DNA of 64,000 bases from Pyronema omphalodes. Lineage: Eukaryota > Ascomycota > Pezizomycetes > Pezizales > Pyronemataceae. Within the stretch, counting starts at the first letter, position 1, and each line of letters begins with the position of its first letter. The stretch spans positions 248,001-312,000 of the forward strand of contig JAJJXM010000002.1 in assembly GCA_024516155.1 (NCBI GenBank), given 5' to 3'. Below, one piece after another: positions 43,233 through 57,193 of the stretch. The notes under the pieces are model-generated. The model was given only the letters and a program-made list of their open reading frames with translations. It was not told the origin of the DNA and ran no database searches. The position numbers were made by a program, and so were the translations under genes.

Positions 43233-46200
43233 TGGTAATACCTAGCTGATATTGGGTTGTTTCCTTGGTTCATTTGTTGTTTAATCAATCAATTCAGTAG
43301 CGCAGAAGTTTGAAATGTAAAAAACTTTTGCTCTAGGTCCATGTTTTTATGAATGGAGACACTTCTTGTCCCATGGGTCCGAAAAACAGAATACCAAGTG
43401 TTACCAAAGCGCCCATTTTTTCGTTCGATTCCCTTGTTCAAAAGGCTTGTTAACGTAAACACACGCCTCAAATCTAATTTTAGCTTCAAGAAACAGATGC
43501 TCATCCCTACCAAACCTTCAGTGTACATAAATCGTCTCTTGCGGTTGATATCGACAGACATAGGGATTGGTTTATATCCAACCTTAGATTCATTAGCTCT
43601 CCGGGTGAAATCTGATTATCTGGTCAGTGGCAACTAGTGGTAGTCACCTAGTGCTCAATATACACAATGGAACTCCAAGTCCACCTTGTATTGTAACTTC
43701 AAATGTTATTTGTATTGCTACAAAGCCATGGTTATCAGCTACTGAGAAGTTGTGGCCCACACGGGACATTCAGTTCGAAGTCACTTCGGCCTAATCACTT
43801 AAATAACTAACGAAATAGCAATAGTATTTAACAGCAGATAACACGCCTCCTTACTGCCCCTTATTCCACCACTCGACCGTTTGTGGGGCTGGAATCCGTT
43901 CATATTTCTGAAGATATTCCAAGTGCGTTTTTAATCCAAACTGGCCCATATTTGGATCTCCTCTCTCTAGAAAATCCACTCAAATCCGGCATTCAGGATT
44001 CTTCATCCAGGCAGCTACCATTGATAAGACACCAAATTCCAATTATCTTGGCAAAGCTATATATAACTGGGCCTTTTCAGACAAAATTTAGCAAACGAGG
44101 GAGTTCGTGGATTTGGTAGCCGTACTTGCACGGTTCAAATAACGTTCTGCGCATGATCTGCACTTTTTGTTTCAGATCCTCTTGTGCAAAAAGGCATCTC
44201 CTCCATCCTCAGTCCACTTGGCTATGATGAAACTATTGCAGATGATAACAGATTCCTGATGATGCATTTATTGTAGCCTTATATGGTGACTACGAAAAAA
44301 CGGGAGGGGAATTTCCCATAGAAATCAGGAAGGCACTTTTAGCCCCGGCAACGCTTGTTTCAATTTGTAAATGCTACGTATTTATTTATGTACTGAATCA
44401 TACGCTGACCGAGGCCTAAAAGGCCTCTGCAGGAAAAAAAAGCTACATATCATCAACTCAGCAGGTAATATATATATATATATGGACTTCCTATTTTTCC
44501 ATTTATCTATGGAGACCATAAATCAAAAATATAAACCCGAAGCGGAATTTCGGCCGGATATATCCAAACGATCCACATATATCCGCTTTAGTGGCATGGT
44601 TTAAGAGGGGTATATAAACCAGCTCGCTGGCTGTATGGAGCTATAGTTGTTGCTGAAGTTTATATCGTATACGACACACGCGCATTACAATCGTCACGCC
44701 GATGCACACATCATACGTCCTGTGAAGATTTTGCTGCACAAATACGCACTTCAGAACCTAATACTTCGTCCAACAAGGCCAGAAGGGAAAGCTAGCCCTA
44801 TTAACGGAGAATGCTATAATTACCTGAGAGTACGTGACCATGAATCCCCTGGTGATAAGTAGAGTAGAGGATCCACTAACGCATGCTTGCGAATGTATTG
44901 ACTACCTCTGCAAGAAAGATTGGCTTATCTGATTTACGTATGACAAACTGGTTTCGAAGAAGGCGATAAAGCACTACAACTGCCGATACGAGGATGTATG
45001 ATCACAGTGAAGAGCTGGAATTCCACCATGATAATTCAGGAGAAAGTTGGCGACTGGATACTGATTATTTCCACTAGCGGATGGACTTTCGGTGTTTACA
45101 AAATGTCGTGCCTGGAGGATTCCAGTGAGACAAACTATTGCGAAAGTTGTAGCGGCGATTATCAAATGCAAGCTACAAAAACATTGTGATCCTATTTAGG
45201 CTCTACTTGAACCCCTTTTGAATCGGCGATACGAGTTGTATGCAGAAATACCCGGCAAATATTCCAAACGAGGACTAAGTTTGAAGCCTTGACAAAATTA
45301 CACAAATAAGAACCTCAGCCTACTGGACATTATGATGCAGGCAAGGCGAATAACGTATCCGAATATCAAGCTCTTATCCCGTATTACTGTGTCGGCTCTT
45401 ACACAATTGACCGGAGGCGTGCGTTGGCTCACGCTCTAAAATTCTCGCCCAACAGGGTCGGCAATGCCTGGAGGATCTGGTCTATCGGTTGATCAACCAT
45501 CTATTTATGCAGGAGCATGAGTACCATCTCTGCATGCAACATATCAATCACTATGTACCGATTCACAGGAGAATTCCTTGCTGTGGACAGAGGAACAATC
45601 CGTTTGCGAATCATACCAGCAAAATCGACGTCAGGGTATTTTCTGCATCGAAATCAGATGAGAGCATTGAACCCACCGGCGGTAGTTATCCGACTCCATG
45701 ATGAGACGGGCAAAAGCGGAACGGTACAAAAGCAATGTTAAATATTCCATGTGTGTAAACCCGGTTACAAACAAAACCCCTCTGCAGGACGCTACAAAAA
45801 CAAAAAATCCCGTTTGGTTGTTTTCCTGCTGCAGCCGTTTATGTCGAAAGGTTGACAATGTCTCATCATTTTTGAAACAACACTGGGTTATAAGACGCAA
45901 TCAGAAAATAATAGGAGTGTCAAGATACAACCTCGTTTTCCGGAAACGATTAAAAACTTGATAGATAGAATACCCCACCCTTAATGGGTATACAGTTTCC
46001 TGGTCGTGTGTATGACAAAAACCACTAGTAATCCGTACCATAAACGAGGTAATATCAGGTATCAACAACATCGACAACCAAATCCGGTATATTTTTTGCG
46101 CCGGACAACAGAATGATCAAAGAGGATACAGTATACTGTTTACTATTGATGTAGGTAGGTGTGAAGTAAAGACAAGGAAATTGCTAGAGCAGGTATGTTG

Positions 46201-46506
46201 CGTAGTAAAAGAAATATACCAAGTGAAGAACAGAAGGCTAAGCAGCCTGATATCCCAAATTGATGCTGTATTCACAACCACAAAGAAATCGTACCAATCC
46301 ACGACGAAAGCCGCTAAATCGTCGCTAAACCAACTCCCTAGAAGAACAACCATAAAAGAAAAGAACTATCGTTTGTATGTAAGCAAAATCAAATCAACTC
46401 CACAAAATATTGAAAATGAAACCCATAATCAAACCGCGCCATCCGTTGACAAAAAAGTAGAATCCAGAACCAGCTTGATGTTTGAAACCCCCCCCCCCCC
46501 TGCCCA
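43233..46506. other. Non-coding stretch
   Basis: No supported gene in 3.3 kb. Short frames (43353-43637, 43883-44119, 44371-44604, 44647-44862, 45489-45961, 46181-46762) have neither shared frame nor plausible joins. A short AT run lies at 44466-44482 and an 11-12 C run near 46489-46500. It could be decayed transposon DNA, but I found no clear element ends. Confidence 0.5.
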
Positions 46507-49454
46507 TTATTCGCCTTTTCCTCTCCCTCCCGAAAGCCTATCCAAAACATTCCAACTCTCAGTCCCAAGCCCTCTCTTCACCATACTATGCTTCAACATA
46601 ATCAACAATCCCCTTGTTTTCCTCCTTTCCATTGACCTTACATGCTCTATTCCTTCCCAACTTGGTGTATTCATAATATTCAAATATTGCAGTCCCCCCA
46701 TGTCCGCCTCCGGATTCCACATTTCATCTGCTGTATCATCCCTCATATTTCCAAACACATGACAAACTAATCCCGCCAAATAAACCGGCCACCCAATTGC
46801 CTCCTCTTTTCCGAGCACTTTGAGCAAAATCTGTACCGCATGCCACACCGCCACTTGTCCCGGAATTCCACCAGCCCACTCTACAATCTCCCTATAACAA
46901 TCACTATTTGCCCTTCTTGTAAACCTCGCATCTCCGGCTACTGCTAGCAAACTTAGCCTTGGACAATGCAACGCAATATACCCCATGTGGTACTGAACCA
47001 ATACCCGTGATTCCCAAGCTTCTCCGACTACCATCACATCCATTTGTGACCTCCAAATTTCAAGCCCACGGAGAATACGTTGCATCCGGGTGGTAGAAAG
47101 AGGATCGTGAGCTATACGTCGCTGGAGATCTAGTCCGATGGATATCAACCCAGCAAGGACTAGGACACTTCCCAAAGGCGGCAATATGGGAAGAGGTCTA
47201 CGATCGTCGAGATGTAATTTAACAGCTTCCAATAAGCTCAAGTTTTCCTGGACTTCTTCGATATGAGAGAACCATTCGTTTGCAGTATTTGCATGCCAAA
47301 GAAACTCCTTTGCGGGTAAAAGTAATCGGTGATCCGGTAGTTCATGAATTGGTGCCCGACCAAAGAGAATAATTTGTTGAGTATCCCACCAAAAAGCGAG
47401 TAAAGAAATCCGTTTACGACTTTCTGTTTCAATCCAATTATGCCAGGAGTGTTCGGGAGAGTAATCGAAGCGTGACGTGGAGACATGGGAGGAGGATCGA
47501 CGCAAAGACTAGCTGGGAGTCAGCGGAGATGGAGGTGGGGAGAGGGGGCCGCGTACGTTATGGAGGAGATGATCGAGTTCGTCGGATAGTTCCGGTCGTG
47601 GGTGGCGGAGTTTACGGAAAGTGCTGGTGAGGAGAAGGAGCTGTTGAGAGGCAATGTTGAGGGATGAGTGAGGGTTGGAGTGAGTGAATTCTTCTGACTA
47701 TTGGGAGTTAGCTGGTGCTTGATGACTTTTCATGGGGTTTCTTGGTTGAGCTTACGTTCATAATATAGGCTTTCACTTTGTCATATAGTGCTATAGATAA
47801 GTTATTTGCATCGAGATCTGCGTATGAAGCTCCGATTGCTAAAATAATGGCCACCAACATCGATGCCTTCATCTCCCGGACGAAAGTGGGCTTGTGCAGA
47901 AGCGGAAACATGGGGTGAAATTCGGTCCAGTATAGATGAAGGTACCGCTGAATCGCTGCTTCTCCCATAGTCGCCGGGTGTATATGTGTATCACTGAGCA
48001 TATTCATGATTTGGGCTCGAATATCGCCAAGTGGATAAAACATAGGTTGGTGAGGGCTGCGTTTAATGTCTCCGATGGTACTGAAATGATTTACTTCGAG
48101 TGGGTGAGGATATGTTTGGTTCTGATTGTAGCCCATAAGGATCTGGTCCGATAGTGCCTCTTCAAAGAGCCATCCATGGCTATCCCATGGCCGTGCTTCG
48201 TAAAGATTATTCTGGGGCTGAGGCATATGGTCTACTATTGCTAGCGGTGGCCTTATGATATCGGTTGTTGAAGTGACCGGAACAAGATATGACTGCTCTT
48301 GTCGTTGAGGTTCATTATGTGCTAGATGGAATGGGAGGTGTGGCCTGTGAATGCCATTTGCTGATGATCTGGAGTCTACTGTGACAAAATCTTGTGTTTG
48401 TTCGCCAGGTTGGCTTATCGGAATCTGAATGGGTCCTGGATAGGTTGGCGTGTATCCGGTCGATGAAGAATGAAGAGAGATAGTGGAATTCGATGGAGAC
48501 GATGAGTGTGGCGTATATACACTTCCTAATGTATCTTGTCCGTGAACTCCCCGATTTGGACTGTCGTATACATGGCCGCCGTCATAATCGGTTGCGGGTC
48601 CTGCTGTCGGTGCTGCCAATACTGCTATTCCATTGATTCCAAAATGGCTTGAAAACTGACGATGCCTCTGTGCTAACTGTAGAGTTTGTATAGCTTTTTT
48701 AGCTTGTGTTGCACTGAAATATAGTTAATATTTTTGACTCCCGAAAAAAAATTAAGATGAAGCTCACTGTCGTTCTGTATGTCGAGTGAGAAGATCCTGC
48801 CGAACAAATGCTCTGTCGCACATATCACATTTGTAGTATGTATCTGTGCTATGATTCAACTGATGACGTCTAAAAAAGTTAGAGCCATTATACAAAGCTT
48901 AAAACCACAAACTGTTGTTTATACCTCAGGTGTTCTGCACGAGTAAAAACCTAGAATAAAGTTAATCAAAACTCACATGCCTTCGCCAACGGCAGCGGAA
49001 GTAACAAGAAATCTTTTTGGAACAGCTGCTTGGGAAAAGAACTAACCTTCTCGCAACCATGGTGATTACACGCATGCACACGTTTTCCCTTCTTCGCCCT
49101 GCTTATCCTTGGTGTTTGAACGGTTCCTTCTCGTAACATGGTTGGTGTATATTGAAAACTGCTTGAAGTATTTGATGACGATGACACGACCGAATGCTGC
49201 CTCTTAGGGGATGTTTTTGAACTGGCCCCCAATGTTGAAATAGTGGAGGAGGTCTTGGGGTTATTATTGATATTGCTTACATTTGCAGAGGAGGTGCAGG
49301 TAGCCGGGGAAGTAAATTGTAGCTTGGAGCTTATGACGGGTGAGGGATGGTTTACTTCAGGATGTGTGGTATCCTTTGGTAGTTCTTCAATTCGCCGGTC
49401 CCCAGTCACTCCCCGCTGCTCAAAATGCATTGGAGAAGTTTCACCCCCCACCAT
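46507..49454 (-). CDS. C2H2 transcription factor with fungal-specific domain
   Basis: Nuclear DNA-binding regulator, target genes unknown. Six exons fit: 49454-49047, 48949-48924, 48869-48768, 48713-47756, 47697-47557 and 47508-46507, giving 878 aa, with five introns of 97, 54, 54, 58 and 48 bp. After a Ser/Thr-rich N-terminus, finger 1 is CNHHGCEKVFTRAEHLRRHQ with LNH, and finger 2 is KCDMCDRAFVRQDLLTRHTE with RH (C-x2-C-x12-H-x3-H). A disordered linker follows, then the fungal-specific transcription factor region (PF04082-like) with YLHLYWTEFHPMFPLLHKPT and ASYADLDANNLS, and WHNWIETESRKRISLLAFWW. Exon 2 is 26 nt and encodes VFTRAEHL, splitting finger 1. The last intron removes a TAG and ends in CTAG. 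The start is the first ATG; a further upstream exon cannot be excluded. Confidence 0.92.
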
Positions 49455-52345
49455 GACTGATATCTGAGCGGTGTGATCTTGTGTCAGCCCTGTCTGCTCG
49501 ATCGGGCTTTGGGTCTGCCTCTGCCGCTGGCTGCGTCTATATTATATGATGCGGAGTAAAGACGGACAGTTAGACGGTGATAGATTGGGTTGGGGGATGC
49601 CAGTCGGCAGCCACGGAATGAGAGTGAGGCGCGTACGTAGACGGATAACAATCAGGTAGTCGAAGGACTCTTGGTTCCCATCAGGATAAGGTATCGATTG
49701 CTATTAACCTGACCTTGAAAAAGAAAGCTTGGTCTGGGATAATCCGAAAGGTCCCTGTCCTTGAGAAACGTAACCAAAAAGGACCTACAAATGTGTATGC
49801 AGCACACCTGTGTATGTAGCTACCACAGCTGCGAGGGGTAGTGCAATTTCTAGTCGCGTTTGGCTGATCACCCGCACTGCACGCAAGGCGAGGACGGAGC
49901 TGCACTGGTGTACAGGAAAATAGTGACAGCAAAAAGCAGTTAACAGTAGGATAGTTTTGTAGTCGATGGCCCCAATGGGAAATAGAAGGTTGCAGTAGTA
50001 GCGGACGTGGGACGTAGTAGTGATGGTATAAGTGATAACAGTAAATTCGGTAGTGACAGCAGGTTTTCCAGTAGCTCCGGCAGAAATAGCTGGTACCGCA
50101 CCAGTAGTAGGTAGCTGTGGTTGAAGATAGTAGTGTAAAATTAGTGGAATGAATTCGAGGTGCAGATATGGCAAATTTTGACAGTAACGTAAGTACAATG
50201 GCTCAAGAGGTGGCCAGCGGTACTCCAGTATCCTATCTACTACCTATTATGGAAGATCTCCCGTTATTCTCGCTTGATTTCCCTTTGTTTCGGTTCCTCC
50301 AGAGCTCTACGTGATCACACTCACGGACTCCTAGATATATTCTTAAGATATCGTCCCCTCGTTCGCTTCAATGAGTTGGAGTCGGTAAATGAAGCGAATA
50401 CAGAAGATATTTGCCTGTTGAATTGGTAGGTATCGGTCAGAAGGGAACTCAGAGAGACAGGTGAGTGAAGGAGTAGCAGATGCAGTCAAAATTGGATGAC
50501 CGAAGCAGAAGTAATATCTATTCGGAGATAGTTACCTAGGTCTGTCATCAATCCTTCGTTGGTTTCCTGAGTGGATTTCTGCTTGCTGTGATGATGTTCC
50601 GCAGAGCTGCAGAGTTTCACCACCAACAAATTCTGCAGGAGGGCTTACGGCTGAACTTCGTTAGTAAGTAGCAGGTTAACCAACGCTCGAACAGTTTTGT
50701 TTCATTTTGTGTCAAGCCGAATAATTTTTTTTTTCCGGAAACTTCTTTCTCTTACCAGCCAAAGGTGGCAAAAAAGAGAGATGCCTCCCAAGCGGAGGGA
50801 TATTACGGCCAACCAGGCGGATAGGCAAACCACATAACAACCGGGCTTCTCCTGGCAGGAGGAAAACCACGCCGCAGCTCCTGCCAGAGTGGGAGTCTTT
50901 TTCGTAGCTTGTGTTGCTTGCTCCCCCATGTGCATATTTAGCAGCATACCATAAAATGGATCCCTGGTGCCACACTCTTTAAAGGGATGTTTTTGGTGGT
51001 GTCTGACAAGCTTCAACAATAAGGGATACCTGGAATTTGGGCAGGAGAATATGGGTGTGGTGGTTGTGGGAGTGCATCTGTCGAAATAGAACAGTCAGAG
51101 TCCGGTAGGCAGGTAGGCGTCATCCACACTGTTCAGACCACTATGGCACAGCGTTCACGGGTCCGAGGGGTACATACGGTGAATGGTGAATGGACGTCAG
51201 TCGACTTTGGAATGAATTCTTCACTGGTGGTCTTGAGGTGCTTCGTCCTCTGCATACAAAATCCTGATGTGCGTTCCCCCGGGCTCCCGACGCACTTCGC
51301 TCTTGTTGTAGGTCTGACTCTGTCCAGCTGAGGCATAAACAGTGCCTTGCCTCGATCCCTTATGGAATAACCCATCTTGTAACAAGGTTGAGCGAGAGAC
51401 AGCAATCTTCAAGAGTGAAAGAAGCAAGTATGCCCTCCCAGGCGAGGTTTAGCTTATTACCCCAAGCAGTTTAGCCGCCAAGTCGTTTATTCCAGAAGTC
51501 TTATCAGCGGGACCCAGCTAGACGACTGGTTTGAGTTGTCTTTAAGCAGGTTAGCGTATATATTTTATCGGATTGAGCCAGGTGTCTTTTTGGATTAGAC
51601 CGGGTAGAGGTTAAACCACTTTTGTATTAGCGCATATATCTGTGGGTGTCTATATTCGGTTAGGATTAAACCTTCCACCGGATCATGCCGAAGCACTTTC
51701 ACCTCGCTCCAGATGGGATTGAGGGTACACAAGCTTGGTATCCTAACACAACCAGTCTGAGCGACGCGAGCGACGGACGGTGCGAGTGGGGACGAAAAGC
51801 AGCAGCCGAGTAGCGCAAGCGAGCCAGAGAGCCACGAGGAGCGCGAACGACGAACGAGAAACGGTAAGAAGCAAGCCAAAGCAGCCAACGCTTCAACGGC
51901 GCCCTCCAGCCCTCCGGAAAGACAGCGCTGATCTTCCGAATGGCGGAGTGCAGGGTCCGTTAATTTGCACTTTTTACCGTTGGAAGTTGGCTCCGGTTTT
52001 TAGAGTATTCTTTTCAAAAAAAAAATTCCAAAAGTGAAATGCATTTGTGAAACTTTCACCTCTCCAAACACAAGACATTTTTGATTATCATGTGCAACAT
52101 GAAAGTCTCGAAACAATATCACGGGGACAGACTCGAGGTTACAAAGTTAAAAGTTGGCACGGCTTTTTACTCTCGCTTCAGGAGATTTAGCTGTCCACTT
52201 TTTATGTCTTTCATTCCGAAACCTTTGGGTTCCTAGTACCTGATGCAGGGGGTGTTACCATTTCATGTAGGTCGACGAGCTCGCGGTACACAGGTCACTG
52301 CAGGTCTACCTTGTCTTGCAGTCGAGTCGACTTTCAGTAATTGCT
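49455..52345. other. Gene-poor DNA upstream of the transcription factor
   Basis: It should hold the promoter of the transcription factor near 49455-50000, with GTAGTAG-type repeats around 49990-50110. Small frames at 50702-51427 and 51595-52037 on both strands look like decayed coding DNA, but I recognise no element. No RNA gene seen. Confidence 0.5.
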
Positions 52346-52660
52346 TCATGACAAGCCTAGCCCTTGAAGCCCTGGGAGCTCATTGAGCGATCTGCACTTG
52401 TTGACGAGCTTGGTGATGTCCCGGTGATGGGTTGATGGCCTGATGGTATTTCCCCCACCCGAAGATTCCGCGGAGATTTCTGGAAGCTCTTGAAGCCTGC
52501 AAAGTTTCCACGGGAAACTTTGATTATCCTGAGCAACCATTATTGTAGAGCCTGTAGGCGCTGGGTTTGGAGAATCTCTGCGATACCAGTGATTACATTC
52601 GACGCCTTGAGCCCTGAAACTGATGCCGAACACATTAATCCAAGCAAATTTTGAAGCCAT
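52346..52660 (-). CDS. Small hypothetical ORF, doubtful
   Basis: ATG-started, 104 aa: begins MASKFAWINVFGISFRAQGV and ends SLNELPGLQGLGLS, of mixed composition with Cys, Trp and Pro. There are no recognised features, neighbours or conserved joins. It stands alone in a gene desert and may be spurious. Confidence 0.25.
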   Translation of the reverse strand: MASKFAWINVFGISFRAQGVECNHWYRRDSPNPAPTGSTIMVAQDNQSFPWKLCRLQELPEISAESSGGGNTIRPSTHHRDITKLVNKCRSLNELPGLQGLGLS

Positions 52661-55600
52661 AATCTATAGGAGTGGGTGCCCAAAAATCAACAATTCAATG
52701 TGATGATGAATTATCAATACAATCCGCACTTTCCGGCCTCGAAATTCCCGATTGGAAGATGCTAGACGCTTAAAAGGCGGCTATAATATGTACGCCATAT
52801 TGAGGTGCCGACGGAATGCTCATCGCGACAAACTAGAGGATGACTAGGAACTAGGAGATTAGGTGACCCCTAGAGTACTGACTCTAAGGGTAGACGAAGG
52901 ATGAACTCCTCCAGTTACTACGAAGCTACGGCGTATAACATTCGCTTGACAAGGTCTGCCTTGAGCTATCACAGACTAAGGACCATGCCTGAAGAACTAC
53001 TGCGTATCAATACAGATTTGTAAACCGGGATAAGATGTCAATAACATAAAAATCCTCAGTCCTCAGGACTATTCTCCGACTAAAATTACTATTGATTCCA
53101 AGCCTGCGGAATTCTGTTTTCGGTAATTATCTGCAGATTCAGTTCCCCGATGTTCTTGAATCCTAAACATGTGGCTTATGGCTTGTATGGGGAGGGAGGA
53201 GTCCTACATATGTCTATGTAATATGTGATAAACAAAGTAGAATTCAGAGCTTTTTTATGTGACCAAAAATCAGAAACGTGCGTACCAAGGTGCCAGGTGC
53301 TTCGAGCTGCGAGACTAGCTCATACAAACTACATAAAAATCCAACTTCGCGTCGTATTACATGGGACTAGTCAGAGGAATTATCGCAATGCTAGTCGGGT
53401 CAAACAATAACAAATCTCGGTGACATCGGCATTCCAGGGTGACCTCTATCAACCGTACCCTTAGCTTCATTGATCATTCTAGTCTAGCTACTTCTATAGA
53501 TTTCTTCAGCACCTAGTTACCACCTACCGAATTCTTCTGCAGAGTTTCTCGGTGAAATAATCCCGTGCAATTGCGGACCAAACTATCACTTACGGGCTAG
53601 ATGGGACGCAAAGCTTGTTTCAAAAATCAAGCTTTCTGACAACGTTGGTCCTCAATAAGGCTAGACTATTAGAGGAGAATCATGGTCGAGATCGGGGGTC
53701 GCCTGTTGATATTTCGTGAGAAGTTCACGTTGACTAGCTTGCAAATAGCTGACGAGTGGGACGAAGAATTGTAAGATGAGATACGATAACTTTCGTATCA
53801 TTTACTACTACTACAAACTACGCAACCCGAAGGTCTGAAAATATCTTGGGACACACGCACGTAACGGCAAATACAGGAGTTGTCATGACAGATTCCGTAT
53901 TCGTTCGTTGACCGCTAGTGGTAGATCTGGGAAGCGGCTCTATGAATACGAAGTTATCGAATGTTTTTTCTCAAAATAGGTTAATGCACTGGCAATCCAG
54001 ATTGAAAATCACTTTCGTTCCTTGGAGCTTGGATTTATCAGAAAGAAAATAATGCTTCGCACATATGGAATCGTGATCAATATACCATTAAAGAAAACAA
54101 GATGCTACACTCTTTGGAATATTTCATTCAATATCGCAACGATGTCCGCTGGTTACTTGGTTAAACCCTCCATCCGATGTTCTAATGTTCCAAACTTCCA
54201 TGGCCCCCGCACACCGCGTGGCAGCAAGGGGTGATGGGACGGTTGTCGGTTGATCAGGTGCATCCACCACACCAGGTCTGCGGCGAATGCTCTCAGATTC
54301 CCTAAGGTTCAGGAAGGCAGTAAATTCCTGGCCTTACATAGTGTTGAAAGGTGTGAGTGGAGCACGCTAATCACTTAACTGCAAAGGTATCCAGAAAAAC
54401 AACCTAGTAGAGCTTAACTAAAGCTCGGCAGTCCTCGCATGCACCGCTGGTTCACAAAGTAGTTTTTTAGCGGGGGACTAATTGCGACACAGGGACGCAC
54501 AGCAATATGTAAATACACCATCACGAACCAAGGGAACATGAGGACCAAGGACGGACAGAGTACCCCCACTGCCGCGCGTGACATACAAAAATTATGGGTA
54601 TGGTGCACCATACATATCTAGCACAACCCGTACCATCGGCTTGGATTCGAGGTATTCGCTTGTCCCATAATTTCCAGTGTTACCTGTCACATTTGGGTAA
54701 GTCTCCATCGTTTCGTAAACGAAGTTGAGCCAATAAATACTTGGGACGAAACAAAGTGTATGTAACCAGGTGAGACGTTACGAGGTGGATGTATCTGCAA
54801 CGGGAAACAACCATCGATTTAATATATGTAAGTTGGGTAGCTTACCGGGCTGTGGAAGCAGATCCATCATCTGCAATATCCTCCCAGAAAGCGGTGAGGA
54901 AACAACGGGTGAGACATAAATCACCCATTTTTTGTGACGAGATCGCGAACAAATCGTGTCTATGTATCAAATACCCGTTTCTATTATCACCTCCCATATC
55001 GAGGTGTATCCAAGGCTATCATCTAGAGACCGGTAAACGGCGCATTAACGCCGACACGGAATCATTTGTGCCTCATGCAAACGATAACTCATAAGAGCAA
55101 ACACTTTCATTCTAGGCCACTAAAACAGAGATATACAAAGTTCACCCCAACGAACTAGATATTTGCTTTGCGGCACATTATGGTACGTTACAGCTTATAG
55201 CGTAGACGGGGAGAAACGGAAAGATGGATTTGATTTCCAAAGAGACTAGACGATATCATGTAACTTCGGGTGTATCTGCAATCTTCCCGACAGTTCGTTG
55301 GAGTATCCCTCGTTAGAGATTCGTCAAGACATTATCTAGTCTCGGCTCCGGTGAAAATCAATATGCGTTTGTGAGTGGCATAGACTTACTTCTTAGCGGA
55401 TTGCTGATTGTTGACCGGATTTTTTGGATGTAACGTCAATATTCAGCAAAATCATACAGATGCGAAATTTTGAATGGGTGATGAGAATAGAGGCGTTAAA
55501 AATGAGATGAGAATACAATTCTTTAAACTACGCGGTAGAGAACAACTAGCTTTATCCTCTAGCTGGAGTCTACCATGATTACTGGCTTGATGATTTTCAT

Positions 55601-57193
55601 CTCCCGTCCCTGTCTCGGGCCGCTCGAAGATCCCGTGCCCCATATTCTCTCTCGCAATCTTACGTATTCAGTCTCCACTTGTTTGGCGAAGTTTAGTACA
55701 TTCGAATGTAGATCCTATGTTAATAGAGTATTACACCACTTCTTGGAAGCTATGCACGGACTCTAGAACGAGACTCTTTGCTGCTGATAAATTCAACAAT
55801 ATTTTCACATTTTGGTTTAGGGTTCACTGCCAAGATACGCAATGAAGATGAGGTGGAGGTGGAAGTGGCAGCGAGGACCACGGCGGTAGATGCGGAGGTG
55901 AAGTAAGATGGACATGGAGGTGGAAATCTAGGCTTCCATTTGAAAGCTAAGGTGGAGGTCTTAGACATGGAAGTTGAGGTGGAGAGAGAAGACCTGAAAG
56001 AACCTCAACCCTAGATAGTGTTTCTAGCAGCGGGTAAAACATTAGACAGACATGGTATAAAACAAATGGTAGCGATGGAAGACGAAATTTCTTAATGGTT
56101 CTTCGCTAAATGTAAGATCTCAGCGGTTAAGTAATGGTATTGTCTGACAGGTAAAGTGATGAATTGATGAATAAATTCCAGATACGAAGTATGTTTTGTT
56201 TCAGTATCTTAGCTGAAGAAGATGATGATCTTGAAGGTGTTGATGATGGAAAAGGCTTCGTGACACTGTGGCTTTGCGGGGGCTTACTGGGCTTGTGAGG
56301 CTTGTGAGGCTTGTGGGGCGTCGCCAAGAAAGTTTAACGCGCGCGCCGACGACTTACCCCCTAAATATTGGTGAATATCGGCGAGAAGTAAGCTTGTCTA
56401 GAGCACGCGAACAAAAGTGGGGTCAAAAGCTGTCACTTTTCGTGTCTTTACTTCCAATACGGCACGCTGAACTGTATTCAAGCCACTGGCGCAGCGCGCG
56501 CGGAGTAAAGTGTACTACATGATAAACTCTAGTCAGATATCAGAAACCCATTTGTTTAACACCCGGTGACACTTCGGCGGGAAATACACGGTTCTATTTG
56601 AAATAAACGTCATCTGTTGTATTTTCCCAGATTCTCCACACCTTCAATCTCATTGATGAATAGCCACACACCATAATATATTAGCCGCCATCGGATGATG
56701 AACATGATGACGAAGATTATTTCTGTGATTGGGTATGTTTGACTCCATTACCGACAGACTGGCCTCTAGATTATTACCGAACCACGCCAGCGGATTATGC
56801 CATCCCTTGGTCTACTTCGATATTTTTCATCCCACCGTCCCCCGGCCGCCCCGTAAGTGTACTCGTACATATTGGCGCCTAAAAGCTGCACTCTAAGCGC
56901 GGTGTGCACCGGTGGTTGGATAGTTTTTGGATATTCGTCGTTGCTGATGCTGGTGCCTCTTTTCTCCCACGTTGTGGCGCAAAGTTTGGGACCTAGTGAA
57001 GCGGACCCGGTGGACGCATGGTCTAATTGAGTGACTGTGCTTGAAAAATCCCGAGGCAGCGCCGCTTTTACGGAACCCGCCGCCATCAACATGTGGGGCG
57101 GAGACTTGAGCATCAGTTTTCACTCGGTAAAGATTTCCAAAAGACCCGTGAGACCCCGTCAAAGTGTCCACAATTTCTCCATCAAGTAGTTAT
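52661..57193. other. Gene desert
   Basis: 4.5 kb without a frame that looks like a gene. Present are GAGGTGGAGGTGG-type low-complexity DNA (55845-55985) and a GGCTTGTGAGGCTTGTGAG array (56287-56318). A 115-aa minus-strand frame (57113-56766) is the most protein-like candidate, but no motif supports it. Confidence 0.5.

Noticed and set aside
47509..47556. Premature TAG in the transcription factor
   Set aside because: The TAG lies at the end of a 48-bp intron (GTACGC...CTAG) whose removal keeps phase 0.
56766..57113. 115-aa minus-strand frame ending RPRDGIIRWRGSVII
   Set aside because: It has an ATG and mixed composition but no motif, join or neighbour support; probably chance in a gene desert.
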